Notes: generated from the sequence alone by a model not told the origin. 64,000 bases of DNA from an uncultured Bacteroidales bacterium (GCA_900317745.1 ONHW01000001.1:124001-188000); one strand, 5' to 3'; numbered from the stretch's first letter, positions 54,326 through 63,275 are shown. Numbers and translations are program-made.

Positions 54326-54587
54326 AGTAAATGTCAAAATAGCTACTTACGATGGAAGCGACTTGCGCTTCAGCTTGCTTGTCGGTGTATTGCCAGCCGC
54401 TTTCACACACGGCATAGTCAGCCAACTGAGCTTTGATGGCCAGGTGGTTGGAGGTCAGATAGTCCATGACCAGTTCTTGCAACTTGCCGCAGATTTTCTG
54501 CTGCCAATCAGCAGGTGGGTTGACGAGACAGCCCTGCATGGACTCTAAGTTGGGGAGAGCGAATTGAATTTTGATTTGATTTTCCAT
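54303..54587 (-). CDS. Small hypothetical protein, first gene of the operon
   Basis: This 94-residue protein shows no known domain. It starts MENQIKIQFALPNLESMQG and is helical in the second half (KQAEAQVASIVSSYFD). Its ATG is next to the large inverted repeat at 54588-54650, which probably controls it and the five genes behind it. Confidence 0.55.
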   Translation of the reverse strand: MENQIKIQFALPNLESMQGCLVNPPADWQQKICGKLQELVMDYLTSNHLAIKAQLADYAVCESGWQYTDKQAEAQVASIVSSYFDIYYARDSNQ

Positions 54588-54650
54588 ATTAGCAAAAATT
54601 AACGTTATAGTACCTTAATACGAATGAGAAACGTTAGTATTTTTGCTAAT
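54588..54650. promoter_or_regulatory. Large inverted repeat in front of the polymerase-core operon
   Basis: ATTAGCAAAAATTAACGTT (54588-54606) is matched by AACGTTAGTATTTTTGCTAAT (54630-54650), which is its reverse complement with two extra bases, around a 23-base centre. A regulator could bind as a dimer; the XRE protein next door is the obvious candidate. No canonical promoter box was clear. Confidence 0.7.
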
Positions 54651-54666
54651 TTTGATATGGACATAT

Positions 54667-54702
54667 AGAAAAAAGCCTTGTATTCAAATGGATACAGGGC
54701 TT
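54667..54702 (-). terminator. Intrinsic terminator of the GtrA/XRE operon
   Basis: On the minus strand a 13-bp imperfect stem (54673-54685 / 54690-54702, two G-U pairs) is followed by TTTTTT. It lies just after the XRE gene stop and insulates it from the polymerase-core operon. Confidence 0.8.
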
Positions 54703-54733
54703 ATGGCGGGATTAGGAGAGGCGAAGATTTTTC

Positions 54734-55354
54734 TTAATTTTCCTTCAAAAGTTGTTTATAGAACGAACTTTCCTTTACGCGTTTGGCTGACCAATTACGC
54801 ATGTATGTGTGTTCTTTACGCACCAATGCAACAAGACGTTTGCTCTCTTTTTCGGCTGCTTTCTCGCGCTCTGCTTCTGCGCGCTCTTCCACATTGATAG
54901 GCGCAGGAGTTGCGGGCTCTATGTTTAAATAGATATCAAGGACATCAGCAATACGCAGGAGCGTTTTGTATGTGGGCGAAGTTTGTCCGCTCTCGATGTG
55001 TGAGTAATTGGGTGCGGCGATACCTACGAGCATAGCCACATCCTTAGCCACAAGACCCCGTTTAAGGCGCACCTCACGAATGAGCGCACCGATATTCTGA
55101 CGCACATCCTCGTCCTCAAAGAAGAGACGAGGCACGAACCCCTCGCGCTTACAATGCTTGATGACATACGAGATGACATCTATGCGATCCGCAGACTTGA
55201 TATCATCGTAAAAAAGATGCTCTATTCGAGTAGCCATCCAATCATAGGTAAGTTTACCTCGCTCTGGGGGCAACACGAACGAACAGAACAATTCGTCCTT
55301 CATCGTAAAAACCTGAACGATTTTTTCGTTGACCAATTTAACCTTAACATCCAT
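54734..55354 (-). CDS. XRE-family DNA-binding regulator with an unknown N-terminal domain
   Basis: From Met at 55354 the protein has about 206 residues. Residues about 80-145 contain a helix-turn-helix: IGALIREVRLKRGLVAKDVA and MLVGIAAPNYSHIESGQTSP then LLRIADVLDIYL. The N-terminal 75 residues are unassigned and the C-terminus is a charged helix (EERAEAEREKAAEKESKR). A longer start at 55366 is possible. It follows gtrA closely and faces the inverted repeat at 54588, so it may regulate the polymerase-core operon (inference). Confidence 0.8.
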   Translation of the reverse strand: MDVKVKLVNEKIVQVFTMKDELFCSFVLPPERGKLTYDWMATRIEHLFYDDIKSADRIDVISYVIKHCKREGFVPRLFFEDEDVRQNIGALIREVRLKRGLVAKDVAMLVGIAAPNYSHIESGQTSPTYKTLLRIADVLDIYLNIEPATPAPINVEERAEAEREKAAEKESKRLVALVRKEHTYMRNWSAKRVKESSFYKQLLKEN

Positions 55355-55380
55355 CAGTAAATACAAATATAAAGATAGGG

Positions 55381-55869
55381 CTATCGGCGGAAAGTGAAAT
55401 ATTTCTGCCCGAGGAAACTGATAACAACCGTGAGCAGGGTGATACAGATCTTAGAGGGCGTTGGATACCAGGCAAAATGCTCAACCAACAATTTGAGACC
55501 GAAGTAGTTGACTGCGAGGTTGACTCCAACAATCATTATATATCTGCCAAGCTGGCGTGCGCCATGCAGGGATGATTGGGTGAACGTGACATACTTGTTT
55601 AGCCAGAATCCTGTCAGCAGCGTTATTGGGAACACTATACACAGCGAGGCTATATGCGGCGTGAGGCAAAGCGAGTGACCTGCCAAACTGAGATAAACGA
55701 GTTCATGTCCGACCACAAAATTGTACGTCAGGAAGTACAGCACCCAGTCAAGCACCATATTGCCTCCGCCGCAGGCTGCGTACCGAAAAATCTCCTTTGG
55801 TACGTACTTTTGAAACGGAGAATATACAAAATCAATAATTTTTGTAATTATTTGTGATAATTTTTGCAT
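55381..55869 (-). CDS. GtrA family membrane protein
   Basis: Four hydrophobic helices in 162 residues, with a start typical of the family (EIFRYAACGGGNMVLDWVLY) and GFWLNKYVTFTQSS in the middle. GtrA-like proteins are thought to flip lipid-linked sugars for surface glycans. Ends close to the XRE gene; the promoter is at 55923-55954. Confidence 0.88.
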   Translation of the reverse strand: MQKLSQIITKIIDFVYSPFQKYVPKEIFRYAACGGGNMVLDWVLYFLTYNFVVGHELVYLSLAGHSLCLTPHIASLCIVFPITLLTGFWLNKYVTFTQSSLHGARQLGRYIMIVGVNLAVNYFGLKLLVEHFAWYPTPSKICITLLTVVISFLGQKYFTFRR

Positions 55870-55874
55870 TTATG

Positions 55875-55906
55875 CTTGCATAAATTAAAAAAAAATATTA
55901 CTTTTG
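55875..55906 (+). promoter_or_regulatory. Possible promoter for rsmA-corA
   Basis: Plus-strand TACTTTTG (55899-55906) lies 20 bases from CTTG (55875-55878), one mismatch from the -33 consensus. It overlaps a perfect inverted repeat ATTTATGC-TT-GCATAAAT (55868-55885). The rsmA start is 124 bases further on. Confidence 0.5.
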
Positions 55907-55922
55907 TGCACGAAAGCGTGTG

Positions 55923-55954
55923 CAAAGATACGACAAATAATCCAAATTAGCAAA
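55923..55954 (-). promoter_or_regulatory. Promoter for gtrA and the XRE regulator
   Basis: Exact consensus TTTG (55951-55954), N20, TATCTTTG (55923-55930). It is divergent from, and close to, the rsmA promoter. Confidence 0.83.
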
Positions 55955-56030
55955 TTTTTGTTGCATTTTTGTTAGAAAAACGCACATTTTGTTGAACCAA
56001 TCACACTAAGTATGGACTATCACCCGGATA

Positions 56031-56819
56031 ATGCAGCAAGTACGTGCCAAAAAATTTTTGGGGCAGCACTTCCTTACGGATTTGAGTATAGCCCAGCGTA
56101 TAGCCGACACACTGTCATCGGCTAAGTGCCCCGTACTGGAAATTGGTCCGGGTATGGGTGTTCTGACCCAGTACCTGATAAAGAATCCGAATATTCAGTT
56201 AACCGCCATTGAGATTGACCGTGAGTCAGTCGCTTATCTGCGTGAGTGGTATCCTGAACTTCACCTGATTGAAGGTGACTTCCTAAAAGCAGACCTGAGC
56301 ACAATCTTCCCGACCGGTCCGTTCTGCGTCATAGGCAACTATCCGTACAATATTTCCAGCCAGATCTTCTTCAAGGTGCTGGAATATAGAGACAGAATAC
56401 CCGTATGCAGCGGCATGATCCAGAAGGAGGTTGCCCTGCGCCTGGCAGCCAAGCCGGGTAAGAAGGATTACGGCATACTCAGTGTACTGCTGCAGGCGTA
56501 CTACGATATAGAGTACCTGTTCACGGTAGGTAACCACGTGTTTAATCCTCCGCCCAAGGTCGAATCGGCAGTCATTCGCCTGACGCGTAACCAGCGCGAA
56601 CGGCTGGACTGCGACGAACAACTGTTCAAGACGGTCGTCAAGACGGCTTTCAATCAACGACGAAAACAGATGCGCAATTCTCTTCAGCAGTTGGTAGGAA
56701 AAGGCAATCCCCTCCTACAAGAGAATATCTTCACCAAGCGCCCCGAACAACTGCACGTCGATGAGTTTGTTGAACTTACTAAAATGATTGAACATGGCAG
56801 AACTCAAAATATTCTATAA
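56031..56819 (+). CDS. rsmA: 16S rRNA dimethyladenosine transferase RsmA (KsgA)
   Basis: RsmA dimethylates two adjacent adenines near the 3' end of 16S rRNA during 30S assembly. The start (QVRAKKFLGQHFLTD) is typical, the SAM loop is LEIGPGMGVLTQYL (about 36-49), the catalytic IGNYPYNISSQIFFKVL (about 104) is intact, and length (262 residues) matches the family. corA overlaps its last codons. Confidence 0.97.
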   Translation: MQQVRAKKFLGQHFLTDLSIAQRIADTLSSAKCPVLEIGPGMGVLTQYLIKNPNIQLTAIEIDRESVAYLREWYPELHLIEGDFLKADLSTIFPTGPFCVIGNYPYNISSQIFFKVLEYRDRIPVCSGMIQKEVALRLAAKPGKKDYGILSVLLQAYYDIEYLFTVGNHVFNPPPKVESAVIRLTRNQRERLDCDEQLFKTVVKTAFNQRRKQMRNSLQQLVGKGNPLLQENIFTKRPEQLHVDEFVELTKMIEHGRTQNIL

Positions 56820-57741
56820 GGACAACGAGAAGATCAAAGTAGCACGTACCATCAGCGCGCTCAAGCAACTCGATAAGAAAGATATCATCTGGATCGACCT
56901 GCTCGACGTATCCGACAAGACAGAGGATACGCTGGAGGGATTCCTGAAGATCGACATCCAGGAGGATGAAGAGATGGAGGAGATCGAGATGTCCAGCCGT
57001 TATATACAGACGGACGACAGTATTGTAGCGAACTCCAACTTCCTGCACACGAATTTCGACGTTGAGCCGGTGAACTTCATTCTGAAGAACAGTATCCTCG
57101 TTACCTCGCACGACAATGAGTTAGGGTCGTTCAACGAGACGGTAAAGCGAATGTTCGTCAATGCCCGAAACTTCCCCACAGGTTTTCACGTGCTCGTAGC
57201 ACTGATGGAGACCCGAGTAGAGAGAGATGCCGATATGATTGAGGATACGACGGATATGATTACCGAGCTGTCCACCACTATCAACGCATCCGACCATGTG
57301 GATCAGGAAATCCTGATACAGATCAAGAACTTACAGGAAAAAGTGACTATCCTCCGCCAGAACATCATGGATAAACAGCGCGTGATAAGCAACTTCCTGA
57401 AGTGCGATTTCTTCCCCGAAGAACTGCAACCGCGATTGACCATGGTGATCAAGGATATCAACTCACTGTTTGAATACACGCGCTTCGGATTCGACCGTCT
57501 GGACTACCTCCAGGATACGTTCCTCGGTCTGGTTAACATCGAGCAGAACAAGATTATCAAGATCTTCACCGTGGTGAACGTCATCTTCCTGCCACCAACA
57601 CTGATTGCCAGTATGTACGGCATGAACTTCAAGGTTATGCCCGAGCTGGAGTGGACGTTCGGTTACCCGTTCTCCATCGGACTGATGATCGTATTCACAC
57701 TGATTGTACTGCTGATCTTCAAACTGAAGAAGTGGCTGTAA
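56794..57741 (+). CDS. corA: CorA-family magnesium/cobalt transporter
   Basis: A cytoplasmic N-terminal domain (about 1-240) is followed by two membrane helices with the selectivity motif YGMNF between them, and the basic C-terminal end FKLKKWL. The protein forms a pentameric Mg2+ channel in the inner membrane. I prefer the ATG at 56794 over the TTG at 56788. It overlaps rsmA by 26 bases. Confidence 0.95.
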   Translation: MAELKIFYKDNEKIKVARTISALKQLDKKDIIWIDLLDVSDKTEDTLEGFLKIDIQEDEEMEEIEMSSRYIQTDDSIVANSNFLHTNFDVEPVNFILKNSILVTSHDNELGSFNETVKRMFVNARNFPTGFHVLVALMETRVERDADMIEDTTDMITELSTTINASDHVDQEILIQIKNLQEKVTILRQNIMDKQRVISNFLKCDFFPEELQPRLTMVIKDINSLFEYTRFGFDRLDYLQDTFLGLVNIEQNKIIKIFTVVNVIFLPPTLIASMYGMNFKVMPELEWTFGYPFSIGLMIVFTLIVLLIFKLKKWL

Positions 57742-57771
57742 ATTTCCACTACAACACAGCATAAAGACAAC

Positions 57772-57794
57772 AAAAGCGGTTACTCACCGCTTTT
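57772..57794. terminator. Bidirectional terminator containing the stop codon of the ABC exporter
   Basis: A 9-bp perfect stem AAAAGCGGT (57772-57780) / ACCGCTTTT (57786-57794), loop TACTC. Both strands have an A/T run after the stem, so it serves the convergent corA and ABC genes. The TAA stop of the ABC gene (57780-57782) lies in the stem-loop. Confidence 0.85.
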
Positions 57795-59657
57795 ATTGTT
57801 TTGTTGCATCTCTATCAACCGCTTGTAGTACCCGCCCAGAGCGAGCAGTTCGTTATGCGTGCCTTGCTCGACTATCCGTCCTTCGTGAAGTACGCAAATA
57901 AGGTCGGCATTTCTGATGGTACTCAGCCGGTGTGCAATCACCAGCGTTGTTCTGTCACGCATGAGTTGCTCCAATGCCTCTTGTACCAATTGTTCGGACT
58001 CGGTATCCAGTGCTGATGTCGCTTCATCCAGCAGGAGGATAGGCGGATTCTTGAGTATAGCCCGCGCTATACTGATACGCTGGCGCTGACCGCCCGACAG
58101 ACGCGAACCGCGATCACCTATACAGGTCTGATAACCGTCAGGCGTATCCATAATGAACGAGTGAGCATTGGCAATCTTTGCCGCACGCTCCACTGCCTGT
58201 TGCCACGACAAACCTTCCGGCGCAGGACGCGAAGTATCTACACCGAAAGTGATATTGTTGTATATCGTATCGTTGAACAGAATAGCGTCCTGATTGACGT
58301 AACCTGTCATCTCACGCAGATCATGAATCTTCAGGCTGCGTATATCTTTGCCGTCGATGGTTATACAGCCTTGCTGCACATCGTAGAACCGCGGCAGCAG
58401 ATCAGCCAGTGTTGTTTTGCCGCTGCCCGACTGACCGACCAACGCCACAATCTGCCCCTTGCCTATACGCAGATTGATATCCTGCAGTACGGGACGTGAA
58501 ACATCATAACCGAAGGTGACGTGCTCGTAGCATATACATTCGCCAAAACCGTTGATACTCGAAGCCTCAGCTGACTCGGTGATATTGGACTTCGTATCCA
58601 GCACCTTGTCGATACGCTCCAGCGAAGCTTGTCCCTTGCGGATAGAGTATCCCGCCTTGCTCAGGTCCTTGGCTGGGTTAATGATCGAGTAGAAGATAAT
58701 CAGGTAATAGATGAACGTAGCCGCATCAATGGTGCTATGGTGATTGAGTATCAACATTCCTCCAAACCACAGGATAACGGCTATCAGACATGTACCCATA
58801 AACTCCGACACCGGGTGAGCCAGATAATACCGCCGGTTGATTCGGTTGAAGGTCTGCCGTGTGGCGTCAATCAGTACGGCAAAACGTGCACGGAGCTTGT
58901 TCTCGGCATTGAACGCCTTCACCACACGCAAGCCCGACAGGGTCTCCTCCACCTGGCTGAGTATATCCGCGTTCTGCTCCTGACCACGTTTGGAGGCACG
59001 CTTCAGGCTGCGGCCTATCCTGCCTATCAGCAACCCGGCTACGGGTAGCAATATGAGTACAAACAGTGTCAACTGCCAACTGATAACAAACAACGTAAGC
59101 AGATACACGGTGATCATAATCGGATCCTTGAACAGCACGTCCAGCGCGCTCATGATGCTGGCTTCCACCTCGTTGACATCGTTTGTCATGCGCGATAGAA
59201 TATCGCCTTTGCGCTCCTGCGTGAAGTATCCCAGAGGCAGACTGACAATCTTGTCGTACAACTGCCGTCTCAGGTCGCGTAACACACCCGTACGTATAGG
59301 TACCATATAATAGTTAGCCAGCCACGCAGTAAGGCATTTAAGTCCGGTCATAACGCCCAAGAACAATCCCAGCCACGCCAGCATTACTCCGCCGCCGTAC
59401 GTACCTATCATCTCACCCAGCAGGTAATACAGGTTACCCTTGGCTGCCACCAGCCATTGCTCCAAACCTTCCGTACTGCCCAAATCGACATACACCGTAT
59501 CCACCTGACTGATGCCGAACAATATACGCAGCACCGGTATAATAGCGGCAAACGAGAACAACGAAAGGATAGTGGACAGCAGGTTGAACACAAGGTTCAG
59601 AACCACCAGCCACTTGTAGGGCGAAGCAAATCGGCGTATCAGACGGATAAACGACAT
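57780..59657 (-). CDS. MsbA-like ABC exporter (fused permease and ATPase)
   Basis: A 625-residue half-transporter: transmembrane domain about 1-340, then an ATPase with Walker A VALVGQSGSGKTTLADL, signature LSGGQRQRISIARAIL, Walker B ILLLDEATSALDTESEQ and AHRLSTI. Such exporters flip lipids; the neighbouring lpxK (17 bases upstream) makes a lipid A-core flippase (MsbA role) likely, but this is inference. Confidence 0.92.
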   Translation of the reverse strand: MSFIRLIRRFASPYKWLVVLNLVFNLLSTILSLFSFAAIIPVLRILFGISQVDTVYVDLGSTEGLEQWLVAAKGNLYYLLGEMIGTYGGGVMLAWLGLFLGVMTGLKCLTAWLANYYMVPIRTGVLRDLRRQLYDKIVSLPLGYFTQERKGDILSRMTNDVNEVEASIMSALDVLFKDPIMITVYLLTLFVISWQLTLFVLILLPVAGLLIGRIGRSLKRASKRGQEQNADILSQVEETLSGLRVVKAFNAENKLRARFAVLIDATRQTFNRINRRYYLAHPVSEFMGTCLIAVILWFGGMLILNHHSTIDAATFIYYLIIFYSIINPAKDLSKAGYSIRKGQASLERIDKVLDTKSNITESAEASSINGFGECICYEHVTFGYDVSRPVLQDINLRIGKGQIVALVGQSGSGKTTLADLLPRFYDVQQGCITIDGKDIRSLKIHDLREMTGYVNQDAILFNDTIYNNITFGVDTSRPAPEGLSWQQAVERAAKIANAHSFIMDTPDGYQTCIGDRGSRLSGGQRQRISIARAILKNPPILLLDEATSALDTESEQLVQEALEQLMRDRTTLVIAHRLSTIRNADLICVLHEGRIVEQGTHNELLALGGYYKRLIEMQQNNKSGE

Positions 59658-59667
59658 ATATAACCTT

Positions 59668-59695
59668 TAATTTTTCAATTTTCCCCTTTCAATTT
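59668..59695. repeat. Heptamer array at the end of lpxK
   Basis: Four units AAATTGA, AAGGGGA, AAATTGA, AAAATTA (minus strand) that encode the last LpxK residues KLKGEN and provide its TGA stop. Confidence 0.75.
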
Positions 59696-60700
59696 ACGCG
59701 TGCTCTCGCTAACGTATGCCAACACATCATCATCCAGCGTACGGACTTCGGCATCTACCGTCACGCGGATAGGCAGAGGTATAACCGGCTTATCGTATCG
59801 CTCAAACAAATCGGTCTGACGTAGGCGCTGCATATCCTTCTCGGTCGTAAGGATACAGTCGCAATGTTCTGCCCGCTGCAGGATAGTTGATACATCATTC
59901 GCCGTGAAACGGTGATGATCGGGATATGTCAGCACTTCGGCATTGCTGTAGCGCGAACGCACATGTTCCACCAGATACTCCGGCCGGGCTATGCTGGCTA
60001 TCAGCAACGGCACACCTTCCACCTGAACAGGCTCATACTTGATCTTCGAGAAATACAGGTGCTGGAAGGTAGCCAGTTTTAAACTGTTGTCCACCACACG
60101 TTTGTCTATCGGGCGTATATTGTCCGGACACTTGGTCACCACCACAATATTGGCCTTGCTGGCACGGAAAGGTATATCCCTCAATGTCCCGAGCGGTAGC
60201 AGGTGGTCGTGAACATACAGGTTGTCGTAGGCGGTAAGCAAGATATTCAGCCCGCACACTATCGACCTGTGCTGATACGCGTCATCCAGCAGCACAACAT
60301 CAGGTGGGGAAGGCATGTTCTGGATTCGCCTTATACCTATCACCCTCTCCTCACACACTGCTACCAGCACGTCGGGAAACTTGCTGTGTATCTGCATCGG
60401 CTCGTCGCCTATCGTATCGGCTGTGGATTGGGCACCGGCAATCTGAAACCCGTGTGTACGGCGTTTGTATCCGCGCGACAGCACACCTACCTTGTAACCG
60501 TGCTTCTGCAACAGACGAATCAGATACTCCACCATCGGTGTTTTACCTGTTCCGCCCACAGCCATGTTACCTACACAGATAGTAGGTATATGCGGCGTGT
60601 ACTTCGGTAGCACGTGCTCGTCATAGAGCAGGTGACGGAGAGTAATCACTCCTCCGTACAACACCGCCAAAGGCGCAGCCAACCATCGCCATTTACCCAT
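59675..60700 (-). CDS. lpxK: Tetraacyldisaccharide 4'-kinase LpxK
   Basis: LpxK phosphorylates the 4' position of the lipid A disaccharide at the inner membrane. An N-terminal hydrophobic segment (MGKWRWLAAPLAVLYGGVIT) precedes the P-loop ICVGNMAVGGTGKTPMVEYL. The longer start at 60736 is made of heptamer repeat, so I use the ATG at 60700 (341 residues). The last residues (KLKGEN) and stop come from a heptamer array. Confidence 0.95.
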   Translation of the reverse strand: MGKWRWLAAPLAVLYGGVITLRHLLYDEHVLPKYTPHIPTICVGNMAVGGTGKTPMVEYLIRLLQKHGYKVGVLSRGYKRRTHGFQIAGAQSTADTIGDEPMQIHSKFPDVLVAVCEERVIGIRRIQNMPSPPDVVLLDDAYQHRSIVCGLNILLTAYDNLYVHDHLLPLGTLRDIPFRASKANIVVVTKCPDNIRPIDKRVVDNSLKLATFQHLYFSKIKYEPVQVEGVPLLIASIARPEYLVEHVRSRYSNAEVLTYPDHHRFTANDVSTILQRAEHCDCILTTEKDMQRLRQTDLFERYDKPVIPLPIRVTVDAEVRTLDDDVLAYVSESTRKLKGEN

Positions 60701-60701
60701 T

Positions 60702-60771
60702 TTCACTCTAAACGCTAAACACTCAACTCTCAACACTCAACCCTAAACACTCAACTCTAAACACTCAACTA
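60702..60771. repeat. Heptamer array between sppA and lpxK
   Basis: Ten 7-base units in register (TAAACAC, TCAACTC, TCAACAC, TCAACCC and so on on the plus strand), reading TGA or TAG once per unit on the minus strand. It fills the whole gap and supplies the TAG stop of sppA. Confidence 0.9.
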
Positions 60772-62529
60772 CTTAATCACCACTTCCTCCATAAGCATCA
60801 TTACCCGAGGCTCCTTGGCAAAGGTCTTCAGGCGAGTAATCAGTTTCTCCTCCTCCGACTCTTCGCCGCTCAGCAACTTCAGCATCTCCTCCAGTTGATC
60901 TTTGCTCTCGGGATAATAGTTGATATCATAACTCTCAATGCCCGCCAGTTCGGCAGCCTTGGTGATAGCGTCACTCATGTTACCCATATCATCCACCAGA
61001 CCGATCTGCTTGGCATCCTTGCCGAGCCATACACGACCTTCGGCAATCTTCTTTATATCGTCCTGTGACATCTTTCTGCCATCGGCACAACGGCGTGTGA
61101 ACAAGTCATAACCGCGCTCGATCATAGCCTGCATCATAGCCTGCTCCTCGCTGTTCATACCCTGATAAATCATATTCAAACCCATGGTTGAGTGCTTGTG
61201 CGTACCTACTCCGTCAATATCCAGACCTACTTTGTCTCTGATCTTCTTTACATTAGGAATAGTTCCAAATATACCTATCGAACCGGTCAGCGTGGTAGGC
61301 TCGGCATAGATATAGTCAGCAGCACAGGATATATAATATCCGCCCGAAGCAGCCAGGTCGCTCATCGACACTACTACCGGCAGACCTTTGGCTTGCAGGT
61401 CTTTCACTCCGTGCCATATCTCTTCACTTGCATCGGCACTACCGCCGGGACTGTTCACGCGGAACACAACGGCTTTTACCTGGTCGTCTTTCTTTATTTC
61501 CTTCATCTGCTTGAGGATCTCCTTGGCGGTTATACCTTCACCGTCGTCACCTACTATCTGCCCTTCGGCATACAGCACGGCTATGCGGTTCGGCAGTTTG
61601 GCTTTCGGACGCTCAACCTGCGCCAGCTTGGCGGTACTCATCAGTTTGTAATCCTTCGAGCCGCTCATAATACGCAGAATCTCGTCCATCTGTTCACGAT
61701 AAACAACCGTATCTACCAGATGGCAGTCAGCAAACGTTTGTGCGTTTTGTAGTTCGATATATTCGTCCGCAAACTTGTCGAGATCAGCTTCGCTTATGCC
61801 GCGCGAAGCACTGACTGCACTCCTGTATTCTTCCCATATACCGTTCAGGTAAAGCTCCGTCTGCTTGCGGTCGGCTTCTGACATCGAGGTGCGGAAGAAC
61901 GGTTCAACGGCACTCTTGTACGTACCAACCTTCAGAATCTGCATCTCTACGCCCACTTTCTCCATCAGGCGTGTGTAATACATCTTTACTGCTGCCAAAC
62001 CGTGCCAATCAACATGACCCGTAGCATTCAGGTAGATCTTGTCTGCCACACTTGCCAGATAGTAGTTCGTTGCATCATAATTGTCAGCGTAGGCAATAAC
62101 CCACTTACCCGAACGCTCTTTGAACAACTGCAACCTGTCGCGGATAGCCTTGGCGGAAGCAGGTGCCATTGACATCTCACCGTCCAGAATATATATACCC
62201 TTTATCTTGTCATTCGTCTCTGCCAAACGGATGTTTTCCATTATCTGATCCAAACCTGTTGATACTGTCTGATTGCCGTACATAGGCATATCTTTCAGTA
62301 TATCAGCAAACGGGTTAGCAGACTGACCTTGTTCTACCAGATTACCCTTCAACTCCAGTTTGTAGATACTGTAATCTTCCAGTTTGACTTTTGCCGGTGT
62401 AAACATGTCGCCGAGAATCAGACCGAAAATAAAACTCAATCCGAAATAGATTGCCAAACCAATCAGGCAACCGCGCAGACAACCGCCGTGACGCTGCGGC
62501 TGCTGACCATTGTTACTTGCTAAATTCAT
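60769..62529 (-). CDS. sppA: Signal peptide peptidase SppA
   Basis: SppA degrades released signal peptides in the membrane. It has one N-terminal membrane helix (LIGLAIYFGLSFIFGLILG) and the tandem domains of the long (67K) type, 586 residues. The catalytic Lys is in GTYKSAVEPF (about 207) and the Ser in LAASGGYYISCAAD (about 394), both intact. Expected substrate: membrane-embedded signal peptides. Its stop codon is provided by the heptamer array. Confidence 0.95.
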   Translation of the reverse strand: MNLASNNGQQPQRHGGCLRGCLIGLAIYFGLSFIFGLILGDMFTPAKVKLEDYSIYKLELKGNLVEQGQSANPFADILKDMPMYGNQTVSTGLDQIMENIRLAETNDKIKGIYILDGEMSMAPASAKAIRDRLQLFKERSGKWVIAYADNYDATNYYLASVADKIYLNATGHVDWHGLAAVKMYYTRLMEKVGVEMQILKVGTYKSAVEPFFRTSMSEADRKQTELYLNGIWEEYRSAVSASRGISEADLDKFADEYIELQNAQTFADCHLVDTVVYREQMDEILRIMSGSKDYKLMSTAKLAQVERPKAKLPNRIAVLYAEGQIVGDDGEGITAKEILKQMKEIKKDDQVKAVVFRVNSPGGSADASEEIWHGVKDLQAKGLPVVVSMSDLAASGGYYISCAADYIYAEPTTLTGSIGIFGTIPNVKKIRDKVGLDIDGVGTHKHSTMGLNMIYQGMNSEEQAMMQAMIERGYDLFTRRCADGRKMSQDDIKKIAEGRVWLGKDAKQIGLVDDMGNMSDAITKAAELAGIESYDINYYPESKDQLEEMLKLLSGEESEEEKLITRLKTFAKEPRVMMLMEEVVIK

Positions 62530-62559
62530 AATCTATAATTTTTTTTATTTATAATTTCT

Positions 62560-63246
62560 TTAGTCTTTGAGCAGGCTTTGCCTGCGGTCTTTTGACTTTC
62601 GACTTTCGACTAATCTAAAACTTTTCCTGTGATACTTTGTCACCCCGTATTTCTGTATCGCCTCATAGTGTGCCGCGGTAGGATAACCTTTGTTCTCGTC
62701 CCAATGATACATCGGATATTCCTCGTGCAACCGCAGCATATAATCGTCCCTGTACGTCTTTGCCAGCACACTGGCGGCAGCTATGCTCATATACGTTGCA
62801 TCACCTTTCACCACCGTTCGTGCCGGCACTTCCAGTAATCCGCCTTCAGACACGTAGGGTTTCCATTTGTTGCCGTCAACCAGTATATGTTCCGGCGTAA
62901 GAACTTTTCCTCCACGCACTACCAGTCCCGGTATATCTTTTCCATCAGCGCCTAACCCGTCCAACGCCCTATGCATTCCTGTCAGCGAGGCTTGCAGTAT
63001 ATTTATCCTGTCTATCTCCTCTGCCGACACTTCCACTACTGCCCACGACACAGCTTCTTTCTCTATCACCTCGCGAAGAGCGTAACGTTGTTTCTCCGTC
63101 AGTTGCTTCGAATCGTTCAGTATATCGTTGCTGAAGTCCGGCGGTAGCACCACAGCCGCAGCAAACACACTGCCAGCCAACGGTCCTCTGCCAGCCTCAT
63201 CGCACCCGGCCTCCAACACGCCTTCTATCATACATCTTTTCAACAT
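62560..63246 (-). CDS. rnhB: Ribonuclease HII with repeat-derived tail
   Basis: RNase HII removes ribonucleotides from DNA and RNA:DNA hybrids. The acidic site is in CDEAGRGPLAG (about 14-24) and LNDSKQLTEKQR, with ASVLAKTYRDDYM further on. The normal fold should end near YHRKSFRL; the extra residues VESRKSKDRRQSLLKD are read from a heptamer repeat and an adjacent hairpin. The start could also be Met6 (63231). Confidence 0.95.
   Translation of the reverse strand: MLKRCMIEGVLEAGCDEAGRGPLAGSVFAAAVVLPPDFSNDILNDSKQLTEKQRYALREVIEKEAVSWAVVEVSAEEIDRINILQASLTGMHRALDGLGADGKDIPGLVVRGGKVLTPEHILVDGNKWKPYVSEGGLLEVPARTVVKGDATYMSIAAASVLAKTYRDDYMLRLHEEYPMYHWDENKGYPTAAHYEAIQKYGVTKYHRKSFRLVESRKSKDRRQSLLKD
62571..62611. 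repeat. Hairpin plus heptamer array at the end of rnhB
   Basis: A perfect stem GCAGGC-TTT-GCCTGC (62571-62585) and three heptamers TTTGACT, TTCGACT, TTCGACT (62591-62611). They encode the RNase HII tail and may also act as a terminator. Confidence 0.75.
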
Positions 63247-63275
63247 TCACTTTCTTCTTTCAGCGCAGCAATCTC

